64,000 nucleotides of DNA. Origin: Straminergon stramineum (Eukaryota; Streptophyta; Bryopsida; Hypnales; Calliergonaceae). The notes under the pieces are model-generated. The model made no database searches. It was given only the letters and a program-made list of their open reading frames with translations, and was not told the DNA's origin. Location: positions 33,158,547 to 33,222,546 of the forward strand of contig OY987263.1 of the NCBI GenBank assembly GCA_963920665.1. The letters are read 5' to 3'. This document shows, piece by piece, positions 1 through 11,929 of this stretch. Both the position numbers and the translations under genes were made by a program. Every line of letters begins with the position of its first letter. Position 1 is the first letter of the stretch.

Positions 1-129
1 TCTCCTTTTTTTTATGATTGCAAATTCTATTACTCTTTATTCGGAGGTTTGGAGAAAGGTTGTTGCTAGATACTAGTTGCAAATAGGAACCCGGCGTTTT
101 CCCAAAGCAATTCCTCTCCACCACGACAA

Positions 130-503
130 CAACGTACACCATTCTAGTGTATATTTGTTACAAGAACTAAAATTTGCATTCCTTTATGTCATGTCCATGT
201 TAGAAAATATTGCAACTATGTTAAGAAATATTGTTACTGCTTTAGGTGGTTTGATGACCATGATGGGTATACTTTTTGATGGTTTTGGAGTAGTCTATAG
301 ATTGTTTTAGGCTAAGTAGGCAGCACACTTCAAAAATTCAGAAAAAATTCAGAAAAAATTCATACTTTGTCAAAAAAAATTAATATTTCCATTGCTCTCT
401 CCAATTCTCATGTTTGTGGTTATATGATAAAAAGATTCAAAATTTTCAAAACTGTGAACAATGCAAACCAGTCATTTTGCCTGTCATAGGCTGGTTTACC
501 TTA
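130..503. repeat. MITE-like TIR element, copy A (left end unclear)
   Basis: This segment matches a second copy at 22671-23212 over most of its length. Shared blocks include the text around ACACCATT, CATGTTAGAAAAT, ACTGCTTTAGGTGG and CTTCAAAAATTCA. Its right end reads GTCATAGGCTGGTTTACCTTA, the same terminal motif as copy B and as the hairpin MITE at 13361-13523. The left terminus is not recognisable near the window start. It has no coding capacity; short ORFs here are chance. Confidence 0.6.
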
Positions 504-2330
504 CTTCAATGTGTTTTGGGGGGGCTTTTTTTAAACAAATGGAACTTCAATGTGTTTTGAGTTTTGACCCTTTTGAATGTGTATATCTGCCGCAAATGGG
601 TGTCAGGATAACTTCCAATCTAACCAATACCGGTATTTGCTTCACTACTAAGTTAGTAAGTTATTGAGAACTGAGCATGGGAATTCTTCTCCGAAAGATG
701 TGGAGGATCATAACAAGAAGAAAATACCAATGATGTGAGGAAATTCAAAACTCAATCAATATGCACCCAAGAAAAGTATTTGCTCAGTGATCCAATCAAT
801 CATTGATGAATCCAACAATGCATTGAAGATCCCACTAAATGATTGAACAGCAGCTGCATCTTATCTTCTGAGAAATAGATAAGTATTGTTCAAAAAATTG
901 AGTTCCTCCATCTCTTTGAACATTTCCTGAAATTCTTTGTTTTCCTTCATATAATTTAAGAAATACTAATAATGATAGAGCAAGACAATGAGCCATGAAA
1001 TTTTGTCCACTAATTGGTTCGTCTTTCAACATTTATCTTAGATTGCATTTGAATTCTTATTCAACTCATTTAAAATATAATTATAACATGGCATGATTGC
1101 ATGCAATCTAATGACATTGAGTTGACTTCTCTGAAAACTAAGGTTTTAGTTCAACTTTTGGAACCCTAAGCCCCACAGTCAGGTCAAGTTTTATTTGCAT
1201 CTCAAAAAACCAAAACTTCAATTTAAGGAGAAAACAACTCAATGTACTTGAATTGCACACAAACATAGAAAAAATAAAGTTGAAGAAGAATTCAAATACA
1301 ACTTGAAGTCAAATAAGAATCGAGAGAAGTGCCAAGAGCTCTACAAACTAGACTTCACATATATTTGAGGTTTCAATCAAGCATTTTAAATTGCCCAAAT
1401 TTCATTGAAAACCATGGGGGTTAGATTCAATAGAGTTACCCTCTAAATGTATTTGACTATGTTTTCACCAAAAATACTCCAAAAGTGCCATTTCTAATAC
1501 AAGTACCAAATTTTAGAAAAAATGCATTTTTAGACACATATAACCATAGGATCTTGTAGTATGCTGGTTTGAGGAGATGTGAAATAAAATTTTAGAAATT
1601 TCCATTGTGTAGATTGCAAGATATATTTATTTTTGACTTAACAAAAATCCTTTTGTAGGCCTTGCAAAAAACAAGACAATTGAACTTCACAAGGGCACAT
1701 TTGTATGAAAAACTGTCCAAAATGATGGTGCTTCTTTGGATTCAATCTTCAAGGCAAGTTAGCTACATGCTTGAAAAAATTTAGATAATTTCGAATTGTA
1801 CAACAAATAAGGGAAAAATAGTAAGTAGAAAGAAGTAGATAATGATTCAAAATACTACATTGTTAAGAATTTTGTTATGGAATTGAAAAGTGTCAATCCA
1901 ATGGTTGTAATGTTGTAATAAACAATCTACACCCAATGTTTTGTTTTGTTTTTCAAAATATTGAAAATTAAGTTAAATAAAGGACTTCAAAGTTTATCTT
2001 AGAGTACAGATTCCATAACTACCAACAAACTAAAATTCCTCATAGTTTTCATCTTAGTAATCAAAATGGAATAATTCAAAGCTTTCCATATACATATAAA
2101 TCTAAAACCAATTTCTAATTTTTATTATGGAAAATAGGAATTTTTTAGGAATTTTTTTGAGCTGCCTAGGATGCTCACCATGCAATGAAAATAACATAAT
2201 TATCATGCAATAATTTTTTAACTATGTAGTCAAAAGTTACGAAAATTGTTTCCTCATAAGGCTACTCCTCAGGCATGTGTTGTGTGAAAATTTTAGCAAA
2301 AATAAATAAAAAAATCCATTCATAGTCGGT
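504..2330. other. AT-rich intergenic stretch, no gene seen
   Basis: All six frames are densely stopped. I see no splice-bounded exon, RNA gene or clear transposon terminus. It is probably decayed repeat sequence. Confidence 0.5.
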
Positions 2331-2336
2331 TGCCCA

Positions 2337-2724
2337 ATAATTGTATTTCTAACTTTTGAACGGTATATAATTAGAACTTGAAATTTGTATCATTAGAAGC
2401 GCATCCCAAAAAACTTTGAGAAGGTACAAGAAAATTCAAATTTAGACATTGGACAAGTATTTTAAAAGCAAGGTAAAAATCAGAAATTACAGAGGTCTTA
2501 CCAAACTTTGGTTACCAAAGCAAAATTTAGCCATTGATATTCTACATTTGGCTACATTTAGAGTGTCAATGGTCAGATTTTGCTTTGGTAACTGTAATTT
2601 GGTAAGACCTCTATAATTTCTGATTTTTACCTTGACCTTCTCAAAGGGTTTTTTGTGATGCGCTTCCAACGATGCAAATTTCAAGTCCTAATTATATACT
2701 GTTCAAAAGTTAGAAAATAATATC
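2337..2724. repeat. Foldback element (large imperfect inverted repeat)
   Basis: The left arm (from TTTCTAACTTTTGAACGGTA through GCGCATCCCAAAAAAC and AAAAATCAGAAATTAC) is the imperfect reverse complement of the right arm (GTAATTTGG through TTTCTGATTTTTACC, GATGCGCTTCC and TGTTCAAAAGTTAGAAA). The arms are about 150-200 bp and meet near 2545-2560, so a transcript would fold into a long hairpin. This is a MITE or foldback transposon with no ORF. The arms differ at several positions and by small indels, so it is not very recent. Confidence 0.75.
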
Positions 2725-2849
2725 GTTACCAGGCCAATATACCGATCAGACTGAGGATGCTCTTAGGTTAACTTAATGAAGTGAAGTCAGCAAAACGAGT
2801 GATCTCCTATACATTTATAAGTCATTTATGATTTATAATAATCGTAGAA

Positions 2850-2985
2850 AATCATCACAGATGAATTGCTATGGTATAACAAAGCGTGAATAAATCACCA
2901 CAGATGAATTGCTACGGTATAACATAGCGTGAATAAATCACCACAGATGAATTGCTATGGTATAACATAGCGTGAATAAATCACT
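2850..2985. repeat. 43-bp tandem repeat, about 3.1 copies
   Basis: Units begin at 2850, 2893 and 2936, with a partial unit from 2979. Each reads AATCAYCACAGATGAATTGC and then continues TAYGGTATAAC. The units differ at only a few positions (CAT/CAC, TATGG/TACGG, CAAAG/CATAG). Confidence 0.85.
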
Positions 2986-3005
2986 AGGCTTGCAGCCTTG
3001 CACTG

Positions 3006-3177
3006 TCATCTCACTCGATTCTCCTTCCTCACTCACTGTTAGTTGCCATGAAGGAGGTAAAACAATAATCTCACGCTTCCCAAAATCTGACTCCACACAC
3101 TCAAACCACGACATCAAATCCCACGAATCGCCCAGAAACATATTCATGACGTCCAAACCTGTGACTTTGTAGTCTGC
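3006..3177 (-). pseudogene. Isolated exon-like fragment, unassigned
   Basis: On the minus strand an open segment follows a good acceptor (TTGTGTTGCAG, then ACTACAAAGTC). It encodes a coding-looking peptide containing LDVMNMFLGDSWDLMSWFEC and EIIVLPPSWQLTV. The frame stays open to the end of the segment and then runs into the 43-bp tandem repeat, so the fragment is truncated. I do not recognise the protein. There is no partner exon nearby. It may be a captured or left-over exon, or chance. Confidence 0.3.
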
Positions 3178-3654
3178 AACACAATCCGGGAAGTTTCTTT
3201 ACAAAAATCGGACCATTCCTTGATTCTAGAAGCTGACTCAGGTTTTTCAATTTTTATCCGGAAGTCAGCCTGAAGAGTGAAAAATTTCTTGGTTATACTT
3301 ATGTTAAAAAAATAAAAAATAAAAAAAATTCTCAGTTGAATCCTCCATTTTCAAATTTGATTCGGCAATTTTACGGATTTTTTTATTTCCATTTGTCTAA
3401 TTTCCTAAATGTGGAAATTAGGGGTAGCTTTCACTCTCTATTTTTTTTTTCTTTTGTAAAGTACTCTTTATTGTTTAAGTGGAGATTTAATTTTTACTCC
3501 CTATTTTTTTTCTTGCAAGTATCCTTGGGAGGAGTTGAACCTGGCCAAGCTCCTAAAATCCTAGGACCAAGGATGTAGCCTTCAAAAAATACAAGGATCC
3601 AAAAGAGGGTTCAAGTATTTTCCGAAGGTTGGTTAGTATAGTTAGTATTGCAAA

Positions 3655-5881
3655 TCAAAAAATCTCAGTACCATGACTACCATCATTCTCAAGTGCCCTA
3701 GATGAGCAAGATGCATTACTTATATTAGGTCCACTTAGAGCATTCAAATACCAAGAGGGATTAGCATACAAAAAACGATACTTGCTATTGTTCTTCCAAA
3801 GTAGGATGGCATCACAAATAATGTCATCTACCTCTTCATCTAGGTCTTCTAGTGCAATTTGTAGCATTGCTTCTAGGTTTTTATTACCCAACTTGTTCTA
3901 CACTTGAGTTTTAATTAAATTCTGCACACTGAAAGCATACTCACATGTCGTTGATGAACACATTGCATACAAGCTAACTTTGCAAGAACAAGGAGGTTAG
4001 TGTAATGAGTTTGCAAGGAATGATTTCACATTATCATGCCCTACAAGTCCTTGAAATTTTTGTCACCCCATTTGCTAGTACATTGGAGCTTGAAGGCAAG
4101 AAGTTTTTACTTACACGTTGTCACATCAATGAAGGTAGGGAGAGAGAAGCCTCCATGCGAGTCATCCCCCCCATAATGCACCAATGGAGTCTCCAATTCT
4201 GCAACAAACCAATTTTGCAAGCCCACTTGCTTGGAAGGCATGTTAGTAGGGTTTAGAACTTTGAAACAAGAAATGATATCATTATCCTTGAATTGTACAT
4301 CCAACCCTACACAAACCGTCTATGTAAAGGACTTTTGAAAGCTAGTGCCTCTCCCTAGTCTATGCCCAATCTACACCTCTACATTTCAAATCCATGGAAC
4401 ATTTTTTCCCTTATCGTAGACTACAACCTCCTCAAGTAACCCCTCTGAGGACCATACTCCGGCAAGATATGAAAACCAATGTCTTCATTGAATGTTGCCA
4501 CATTCAAGTTATGGAATTCAACAATGAACATCATACACATTTGAGTGACCTCAATACGAACTATGCTACCAATGATAATGACATCGACAAACTTCATCTA
4601 GAAAACTTTGGACAACATGGCCAAGGAATGGAGGATGTCAACTAGAAAGTATGGGATGTAAATATACTTGAATTGACTCAATTTCTCCAACACGGGCTTT
4701 GCCTAACTTGAGTCCTTGTCTTCCACATCTCGAAAGAAGCATAGTACTAATTCAAGTGAATCACACAACGAAGTGATTGCCTGCCATATGCTAAGCCAAC
4801 AGATCTTATGATACCGCTTCATAGTTCTTTTAGCATCCAACAATTATTCTTGCAAAGAGTTCCACATGTGCTTGTGCTTGTTGAACTTGTTGAAAAAAGA
4901 GGAAATTGAATTCAACAAGGAATCCACTTCATTTCAAAGAAACTTGCGAGTTGGTGATTTTGCAGCATCCAAAGCTTTTAGATTTGTGTGATGAGCTACA
5001 CAATGGCAGGAAAGGAGGAACATGTTTACCTAGGTCCTCATTCTCGTTGCAACTCCACCCTCGCAGCTAACCATAGTGTTGGTTCCATTGCTACCAAATG
5101 CCACGAATTTGCAAAGATCTAGCCCCCAACTTTGGAGATGAGAGATGAAAGTGTAGTAAATAACATTGGCATCCTTCTTGCCGCCTTGTATTTGCAACAA
5201 GCCTAAAAAGACAGTTACAAGCACCCCTTCCTCCACAATCGTTGCAAAAACTACAAGATGTCTAGTGATACTAATGTCAATGGACTTGTCTATCATAATG
5301 CCACAAAACGGGGAGTTGTGGACTCTACAAATTATTTTCTTTTGAATTACTACTAAAATGCACCAAACAAGGTTAGTACAAACTTTTTTGTCCTAATACA
5401 TACTAGTTGTGATTATAGCTTTGATAGTTTTCAATAAATTACACAATGTAGGAGATTGGGAATAAGGGAGGGATTGCTTCCTTATAAAGTATACCGCTTA
5501 GAAAAGAGTCTGCAGTGCTTCATCACAAGCACATTGGCTATTAAGAATAGCCTTCTCCATTATTTTCACCCCATTGTTGGATGCCCAGGCTAGCCGCCTA
5601 TGCTCATTTGATCGAATATGGTCCAAGAAGGCTCTAACTTTAAAATTCTTAGACCCTTCTTTTGCATAGATTGACCGACCTCCCTTCTCTAGATAGACTT
5701 TGCTAAATAGTTTGCCCAACTTGGCAGAAAATTGCAACCACTTAAACTGTGTAGACCACTGTTCTTTCCACAAACCTTGTGCAATTTTTATAGGGAAAGG
5801 GTGGTGGTGGTGATCCATACTTGATTGCAAACTGTCTGCTGATTTAGTGCTCTCACATGTAAAGGATGGCAGCTCTACCAA
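3655..5881 (-). pseudogene. Decayed hAT transposase (ZNF862/C17orf113-like, DUF4371)
   Basis: Read 5881 to 3655 on the minus strand, the pieces follow the order of a DUF4371-type hAT transposase. An N-terminal TTF-type zinc-finger region comes first (5881-5498; WLQFSAKLGKLFSKV, then NFKVRAFLDHIRSNEH). The start of the RNase H-like catalytic domain follows (5296-5030; MIDKSIDISITRHLVVFA, then KFVAFGSNGTNTMVS, then GVATRMRT). Next is a middle helical region with CHCVAHHTNLKALDAA and an in-frame TGA shortly after. The hAT C-terminal dimerisation region ends it (about 3950-3655; CEYAFSVQNLIKTQV, a stop, then NKNLEAMLQIALEDLDEEVD). Frameshifts and stops interrupt it throughout, so it is inactive. 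The transposon termini were not found. Confidence 0.75.
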
Positions 5882-7560
5882 ATCGATTGTATGGGACTTC
5901 CAAAAGAAATGATCGCAAATTGATTTTTGCCTCTTAGCTATGGACGGACCCTACAACAATTAGCAAGAAAGCTATTAGAAGTAGTAGTATGTAGGTAAAT
6001 GACAACCAATTAGTATAGAGCCATAGATAAGTCACCATGCATTCAAAGAAAAAAAATGGGAAACATAATTTCTGAAACCATTGATTTCAAAAAACCTCAT
6101 TGTACGCAAATGAAGACAAAATGTGTCAATGAAACTCGTCCTAAACCAAAAAGTTGGGTGTAGGCGTCAAACAAATGAACCTAATTTGAAGTCATGGATT
6201 TCACAATTGAAGCGCAAATGAACAAAAGTGCAACAAAATTGCATGTAAAATCGCAAACCAAGAAGCCAAGGTAAGTCGAGAATACCAATGAACCTCAATT
6301 GCACCAATGAACCACAATTGAAATCAATCGTGTGCCAACGAGCAAAAATGCATACTAGGTCATTGTACTTGTGCTTCACTGATCACCACATTCAATTCCC
6401 AAAAGAATTCTGATCCACCAAAAGTGCGATGCAGGAGTAGTAATTGAACAATGCACCCTAATTGAGCAACACAATAGCAAGTGATCAAGTAGCAATTGAA
6501 GAAGGTGACAACAAGTGAGTGAGAGTAAGTGCGCATGACAACAAGTGAGCAATGAAGCCATCAATTGTAAAAGACAATAGGTCAATGTGAGGAAGTGTAG
6601 ATGACTATAGTTGAACATTGAACAACAATTGAGAAATGTTGCAAAATGTAAGCATCAGAGCAACAATTCAACAATATGAGAGTAGGTGAGTGGTGACTAC
6701 ATGAGAAGATGTGCACACGATAATAGGTGATTGTTGATTGCTTGAGAAAAATGCATCCAACAAGTGAGTGAGGTGATTGAGACACTCAATGAGAACTAAA
6801 AAAACCCCAAAGCAAAAAGCCCAAAACCTTGGAATCCATTAATGACTCACATTTGAGTGGCGGACGGCATTGATCGATGTTACCGATGCATTTAAGCCAA
6901 TAGTAAATGCTAATTAATTCCCAAAATTTAGTGATTTTTAAAATCTCCCCAAATACTTCAAGCTAATTACTTCAAATGCCTTACCATGAATCATAAATGG
7001 GTAATTTGTAATTTAGTATTATAGTTTGGTACATTACCGATACTTGAGTCTACATTATTTTCTTGTGTACACACTAGAAACATTTTCTAGAAAGTAGGTG
7101 TCCGGTTGGCTGTCCGTTGAAAAAAGGCCATGAAATCAATAATTTTCCTACATACGCCAAGGGTGGATGGCCAAAATGACGAGATTTAATTTTCCTACCC
7201 AATCCATTTCCAGAAATCTCTTTTTTTCCTTTGGACCCTCATCCTAAACATTTCTATGTCATTTGGAAATCTTCAAAAAAATTTGGCTAAATTGTGACAA
7301 AATGCCGATACTCCTTGTATATTGGTTTGCAACCTGTCATGTCTCTCCGGCTAGGCCACTTGTGGCTGGTGGGCTAGTATTTTGCCATGAAATTCCGTTT
7401 CATTTGTTTAGAAAAAACATACTCTGCAACTTGTTTTGTAACTTGCTTTGTAACTTAGATTTGGTTAGAAAACAACTAAAGGATAGATATTGGAAGTGCA
7501 AGTGGATTAGGAATTCTGGCGTTGTTAAGTTTTGAGTTAATCCCTAAACATCCAGAGTCT
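5882..7560. other. Non-coding stretch with a possible LINE-tail motif
   Basis: No gene is seen. Around 6440-6760 there is loose repetition of ACAAGTGAGTGAG-like words. At about 7338-7410 the text GGCCACTTGTGGCTGG and then ATGAAATTCCGTTTCATTTG matches the 3' ends of LINEs elsewhere in the window (21960-22050, 56266-56310), so this is probably a fragment of one. Confidence 0.45.
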
Positions 7561-7580
7561 TCTCCAAAATTGATGATTTG

Positions 7581-7657
7581 GAGCCTTGTGCTCTTGGTTT
7601 GATGTACTGTTTCCCTTTATCAATGGAAATTGTCCGTTTGGTTCAAAAAAAAAAAAA
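7581..7657 (+). mobile_element. Very short 5'-truncated LINE tail with target duplication
   Basis: A 77-bp insert ends in CAATGGAAATTGTCCGTTTG, GTTC and poly(A). It is flanked by the direct repeat AAAATTGATGATTTG at 7566-7580 and again at 7658-7672 (15 bp; its first A residues overlap the poly(A)). This is the signature of target-primed reverse transcription with extreme 5' truncation. Confidence 0.8.
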
Positions 7658-7756
7658 AAAATTGATGATTTGAAAAAAGCCATTTGAAAGTGCTATTAGG
7701 AACAATATTTTGGAATTAATACATGAAAAAAAATTGTACATTTTGAATTCTAGATT

Positions 7757-8155
7757 CCATCCGTAAGGTTAGATTCACCAATGATATCGCCAATATTTAT
7801 TTTTATAAATTTTGAAAGGGAAATTTCAAAATTCCTTCTAAATTCGATTACAAGCAAACTATTATAATTTTTGGAGTGCAATTTGTTGGAATGGATTTGA
7901 AATGAGGTTCTCTTCACATGGTGATTTTTTGAAATTTTTGTGTTCTTCAAATCTATGACCTCATTTTTGCAAATCCAATTTTAAACTAGATCTTGAATGC
8001 AATTTTGGCTTGGCCAACCACTTGACATACTTGCACATTTGTAATTTTAGAAAAATATGTACTCTAGTAACACCAAATCCAACCGTTGTATAGGCCAACA
8101 ACTTGATAAAGTATCTCTACAAATTAGGATTACTTTCATCCAAGCAATTATGAGG
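7757..8155. repeat. Dispersed repeat, inverted copy at 61440-61830
   Basis: The reverse complement of 61440-61830 aligns along this stretch. Shared words include TTAGATTCACCAAT, GGAATGGATTTGAAATGAGG, AATTTTTGTGTT, GACATACTTGCACATT and GTAACACCAAATCC. There is no convincing coding capacity. It is likely an internal part of an unclassified transposon. Confidence 0.65.
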
Positions 8156-9050
8156 ATGAAACTTGAGTTTCAATTTAATCATGGTCCACTTCTTGTATGT
8201 CGAAGTTACCCTTCTTCTTTCAAAACCTATCCCAACATTCAATTGTCAAAACCTATCCAAACAATGGGCTTCCATTGTTTTTTCCATCTCTTGGCAATGT
8301 ATGCAGTTTTAGTTGCCATTACAAGAGAATTGAATCCATCAAGGGGCTTTGAGTTTTCTTACTAATTGTAGTACTACTTGAAGTGAGTATGAAGTTGTCC
8401 ACGTCCTCATTAGTGCCACCATATAGGGCCCCTAAAGTTGACAGTGGCCTCTTGGCATGTGGAAATTCGTGGGGAGGCATACACTAGCCATCTTCCATAA
8501 CTAAACGAAGAAATCTTGGAGATGGATTGGGTAATCATGACAAATGTTTGAGCCCATCATGAAAATTTTGGCCCAATTAGTGAGTTTAGAAGGATCTTTC
8601 CCATCCAAATTTTTGCATTACGAAGCAACCCCTTCTTAGGTTCAATTTTTTTTAATGCGGTGGTTGTGTGGATGTGTAGTTAGGTATGGGTAGAAGGACA
8701 CAACCGGAAGCGATGACTATGAGTTGGAAAATCAACTCACATTGAAGCTAATAGTGTTTGTGCAGACTTGGAAGCAACAATGTACTATATAAATTTATTC
8801 AGAAGAAGAGAGGAGAGAGGAATGTAATAGGAGGACTAAGCTTAATCCTTGAAAGGCCCTTGGGGTCCCTCTATACAACCCGTATTTAGCTATATAACTT
8901 TTCAACTGTGGTTTAATAGATGATTTATGATACATTTTTATTTACTTACTATCATGATCATTAATTTACTTTGTACTGAAAAATATTTGGTCAATATTTC
9001 CCTGATTAAATACCACCAAATACATAATATACTATATGGCTGTAAAGGGC
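8156..9050. other. No gene seen
   Basis: There are only short frames with no recognisable domain or exon structure. A coding-like minus-strand flavour around 8400-8640 could not be assigned. Confidence 0.4.
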
Positions 9051-9059
9051 TTTCAGGCC

Positions 9060-9245
9060 CTTCTAAGATTGACAGAGAATCTCCCATGCAGGATAGAAGT
9101 GCAACCATTCCCCAAATTTTGTGTGAAAAGGGAAGGTCTTCTACAGCAGTTTGACTTCCAAAGAGTGTTTCTGCATTTTTTTAAGCCACCAATTCACATG
9201 GTACCATGACAGATGATTTTGACGGTGACTAGCTCGCCCTCTACG
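9060..9245 (+). repeat. Degenerate member of the TTAACCC-type MITE family
   Basis: This shares GGATAGAAGTGCAAC, GGGAAGGTCTTCTAC, AGTTTGACTTCC and the TGGTGACTAGC-like end with the better copies at 28022-28256, 49775-50004 and 50132-50360. The terminal repeats are eroded. Confidence 0.6.
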
Positions 9246-9900
9246 TGATAAACAGCTCGCTGGAGGAAGGCGGTGCACAAACTGTACAACTCTCCGACAA
9301 ATCTACAATACAGTACAAGCCAACATCTTTCAACACAATTTGGAAGAAATTTCACTTCAAGATGGTAGCGTATGAAAGAGGCAATGAATGCAATTGGATG
9401 GAGAATTTTTGGAGACCTTCTGAATGAATTTGGCTATTTAGTACATATAAAGCTGTCGTATTTTTTAGATCCCCGCAGTTTAAAACTTGCTTTCTGGACT
9501 GCCTGAAGTCGGCGTGCTTCTAATATTTAGCTCACTCACTGAAAGGCTGTAGTGTTTTGCAATATTTCATGAGTGTTGCTATTTTTTGAACGCTGTGGCT
9601 AGACCGAGCCCGGAAAGCCAATTTTCTCTTCGATCCTATTTGATTGCTCACCTAGAAACTAATGTTTGTATGACTTTACTCATTTAAACATACTATAGAG
9701 CTGGTTTTGGGGAAATCAGTATAGAAATGTGGTGCGAACTCTAGGTACAAGACCCACAACTGTTAATATTGGACTCGCACGGTGGTGCATTCTGAGTTTT
9801 GTCTCGCAAGATAGATCGGTTCTGAATTCATATGTGGTTTGTTGCATTGTGTTTGTTAGCCTGCACAGATCGCTTGTGTGAAGAAACGTAGGCCACCACC

Positions 9901-10756
9901 ATGACGCCGTTCTCGCTGGATCATGCTCTGAGCTCCGCAGCTCTGCAGTTCACAAGAAGCGAATTCTGGACATACATTTTGGAGACGAGGGTTCCTGGGC
10001 TTCACTTCAATGTCGACGATGAGGAGAGGCTCCCGAAATCCAACATGTTGCCTGCAGGAAGGCCTCGCATTGTTGACGGTGCTCGTGAAGCCCACATGAT
10101 CGCAGGGCACCTGCAGAACGAGGAAGACTCTCACAACGCTGTCATTAAGATTCTGGAAGAACAAGGTATGCCAAGCAACGGTGATTGAACATATGTACGA
10201 CCACCTTTGGAAGGAATCACGTTTTCCCCTTATTGAAAAAAAAATCTGTTTCTTTCCATAGCCCAGTACTCAGTGCTTCCGCAACATTGATCATCCAGAA
10301 CCGTAACTGACCTATTATTTTCCTGAACTCTTCTGGTTGCCAGTGAGTGGAGAGGAAAAGATGTTCACTGGTGGTGAGCCGGGTGATGTCGTTTCAGGCG
10401 GAATTTCCCACTCCCAGTGCCTTGAGTTTTTTCGCAACCGAGGACCACTCTTTCTGATGAAAAATCTCGAGGACAAAGAGACGATTTGCAGCGTGTTACT
10501 GGCCATGGCTGAACTTGTGCAAGTGCTTCCCCCAGGGAATGAGCCATTGCCGTGGGATGTTTTGAACATGACTCTGTGGAAGGTTTCCTTGTGCGAGCTC
10601 CTGAAAGAAATGAAGACCGTGGAAGAGAAGTGTTCTTCCCTGATTCAGACCTCCGGAGTGTATGTGCTGACCACATCGCCCTACTCTGCGTTTCTGCGAG
10701 CGTTGTCTGCCGAGATTGCTGATGCAGCTGAGAAGATCAGTCTCGACGTCAACTAA
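9901..10756 (+). CDS. Unknown tandem-family protein, copy 1 (two exons, 225 aa)
   Basis: Exon 1 is 9901-10165 and exon 2 is 10344-10756, separated by a 178-bp GT-AG intron (CAAG/GTATGCC ... TTGCCAG/TGAG, phase 1). The start is the ATG in CACCATGACG. It is conserved in all four copies, and here an in-frame TAG at 9889-9891 excludes any upstream start. The protein begins MTPFSLDHALSSAALQFTRS. It has an acidic stretch after residue 35, a conserved FTGGEPGDVVSGGISHSQC segment, LPPGNEPLPWDVLN, and an Ala-rich C-terminal helix. It has no signal peptide, membrane segment or known motif. I do not recognise the family. It differs from the others in lacking about eight residues at the exon 2 start, because its acceptor lies at the position of a second in-frame AG in copies 2-4. 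It is probably a real soluble protein of unknown role. Confidence 0.72.
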
Positions 10757-11240
10757 TTCTTTACCCGGTTCTTTGGCCCCACCGAGTTGTTGTATTGATG
10801 ACCAGCATTGTTTTTGGAGTTGTAGATCTATTGTTAGACTAGTAAGGAAGGAATTATCCTGAGGTAGGAAATTCATTATAAGAATCTCGTAAGAATCCCA
10901 TAGCGTAAATAAGGGGTCGAAGTCTCGTTCTGGGAGCGTGCTAGTTCTGTCTGTACTGGTCTGGAGTCCCCCCTAGCCTGGATGGAAATACACACTCCTA
11001 GGTCCGTTTCATTGCTTCCGTGTGAAAATAGTTTAGTTATAATTTGAACTTCAGACTACAAGAAGTTTTTTTATTTCTTTATTTTTGGAAAAATCATTCA
11101 TCTCCAAATTCTGGGGTTCCATTGAAATTAAATCTTCTTTGTTTTCCTACTACGCTCAAATGAGGTCTGAAATTTTACTTTGAACACAATTCTTCCTTTT
11201 GAGTTGACTATAAGTAGTTGAGCTTCTACTAATCTTAATT
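10757..11240 (+). other. 3' flank shared by all family copies
   Basis: Downstream of the stop, the text CACCGAGTTGTTGTATT, GATGACCAG, TCTCGTTCTGGGAG, CTGTACTGGTCT, CCTGGATGG and CACTCCTAGGTC recurs after copies 2, 3 and 4. It probably includes the 3' UTR. It also shows that the duplicated unit extends well past the coding region. Confidence 0.6.
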
Positions 11241-11322
11241 TATATATCTCACAAGGTTTATTTTATCCCATTTGTATAAAGAATTTGTCTTCTCAACTCA
11301 ACACACTCATAATATGTAGTTT

Positions 11323-11740
11323 GTTTTTGTTTTTGTTTTTTGTTTTTTTGAAACAAATGGAAACCCATTGTAAATTAAACCAGAAAAGGACAGCCAAGCC
11401 AGAGGCTGGACAAAAGAAGAGTAATGAGCAGCAAACAAGGAAACTAGGAAACTAGAGAAAAAGAACAGGAGGGGACCCCCCCTGCTCCAAGTAATGCAAG
11501 TGTCAACTCTATGAGCCAAGGTAGGAGATCGCAGCCAAATTTTATCAAACTCCGCCCAGCTCTTGTCATAATTTTGAGGTTGGTGCTGTATCCTACGTTG
11601 GGTCTTCAGCATCGCCACGCGCCCGGAGTCGAGAAGGCTGTCCCATAAAGCTTGCTGGATACGCGGGAGAGGCCATCGAGCTTGAGTGAAAACCAGACTA
11701 TTTCTGGTGAGCCAGATGAGCCAGAGAGCTGATCCACAGA
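11323..11740 (-). mobile_element. 5'-truncated LINE insertion with perfect 13-bp target duplication
   Basis: The element lies on the minus strand. Its poly(A)-side end (A-rich, after ATGGGTTTCCATTTGTTTC) is at 11323, and it extends to 11740. Direct repeats TAATATGTAGTTT flank it exactly at 11310-11322 and 11741-11753. Translated on the minus strand, it starts in the terminal part of a non-LTR reverse-transcriptase ORF (ALWLIWLTRNSLVFTQARW, then WDSLLDSGRVAMLKTQRR) and continues into the 3' UTR. That W..WLTRN..VF text is typical of the region after the zf-RVT domain of plant L1-type LINEs. Only the last ~420 bp were copied, so it is a dead insertion. The perfect duplication implies a relatively recent event. 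Confidence 0.88.
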
Positions 11741-11929
11741 TAATATGTAGTTTTTGAGGCTATGTGACTTATTAGTAGCCAAATATGTTTGGTTTTATGG
11801 AATTCAATGTTGAATTCTTCAAAAATTAATATTTTCGAGTGTCGAAGCTCAATATTCTGGGGAAATAAAATAGTGACATAATTCTGAGCAAGGGACTGCA
11901 AGCGAAGAGCTCCGTTGCTGCACACGTGA

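Noticed and set aside
2850..2985. Tandem repeat considered as a CRISPR-like array
   Set aside because: Units are contiguous with no spacers, in a plant nuclear context. It is an ordinary minisatellite.
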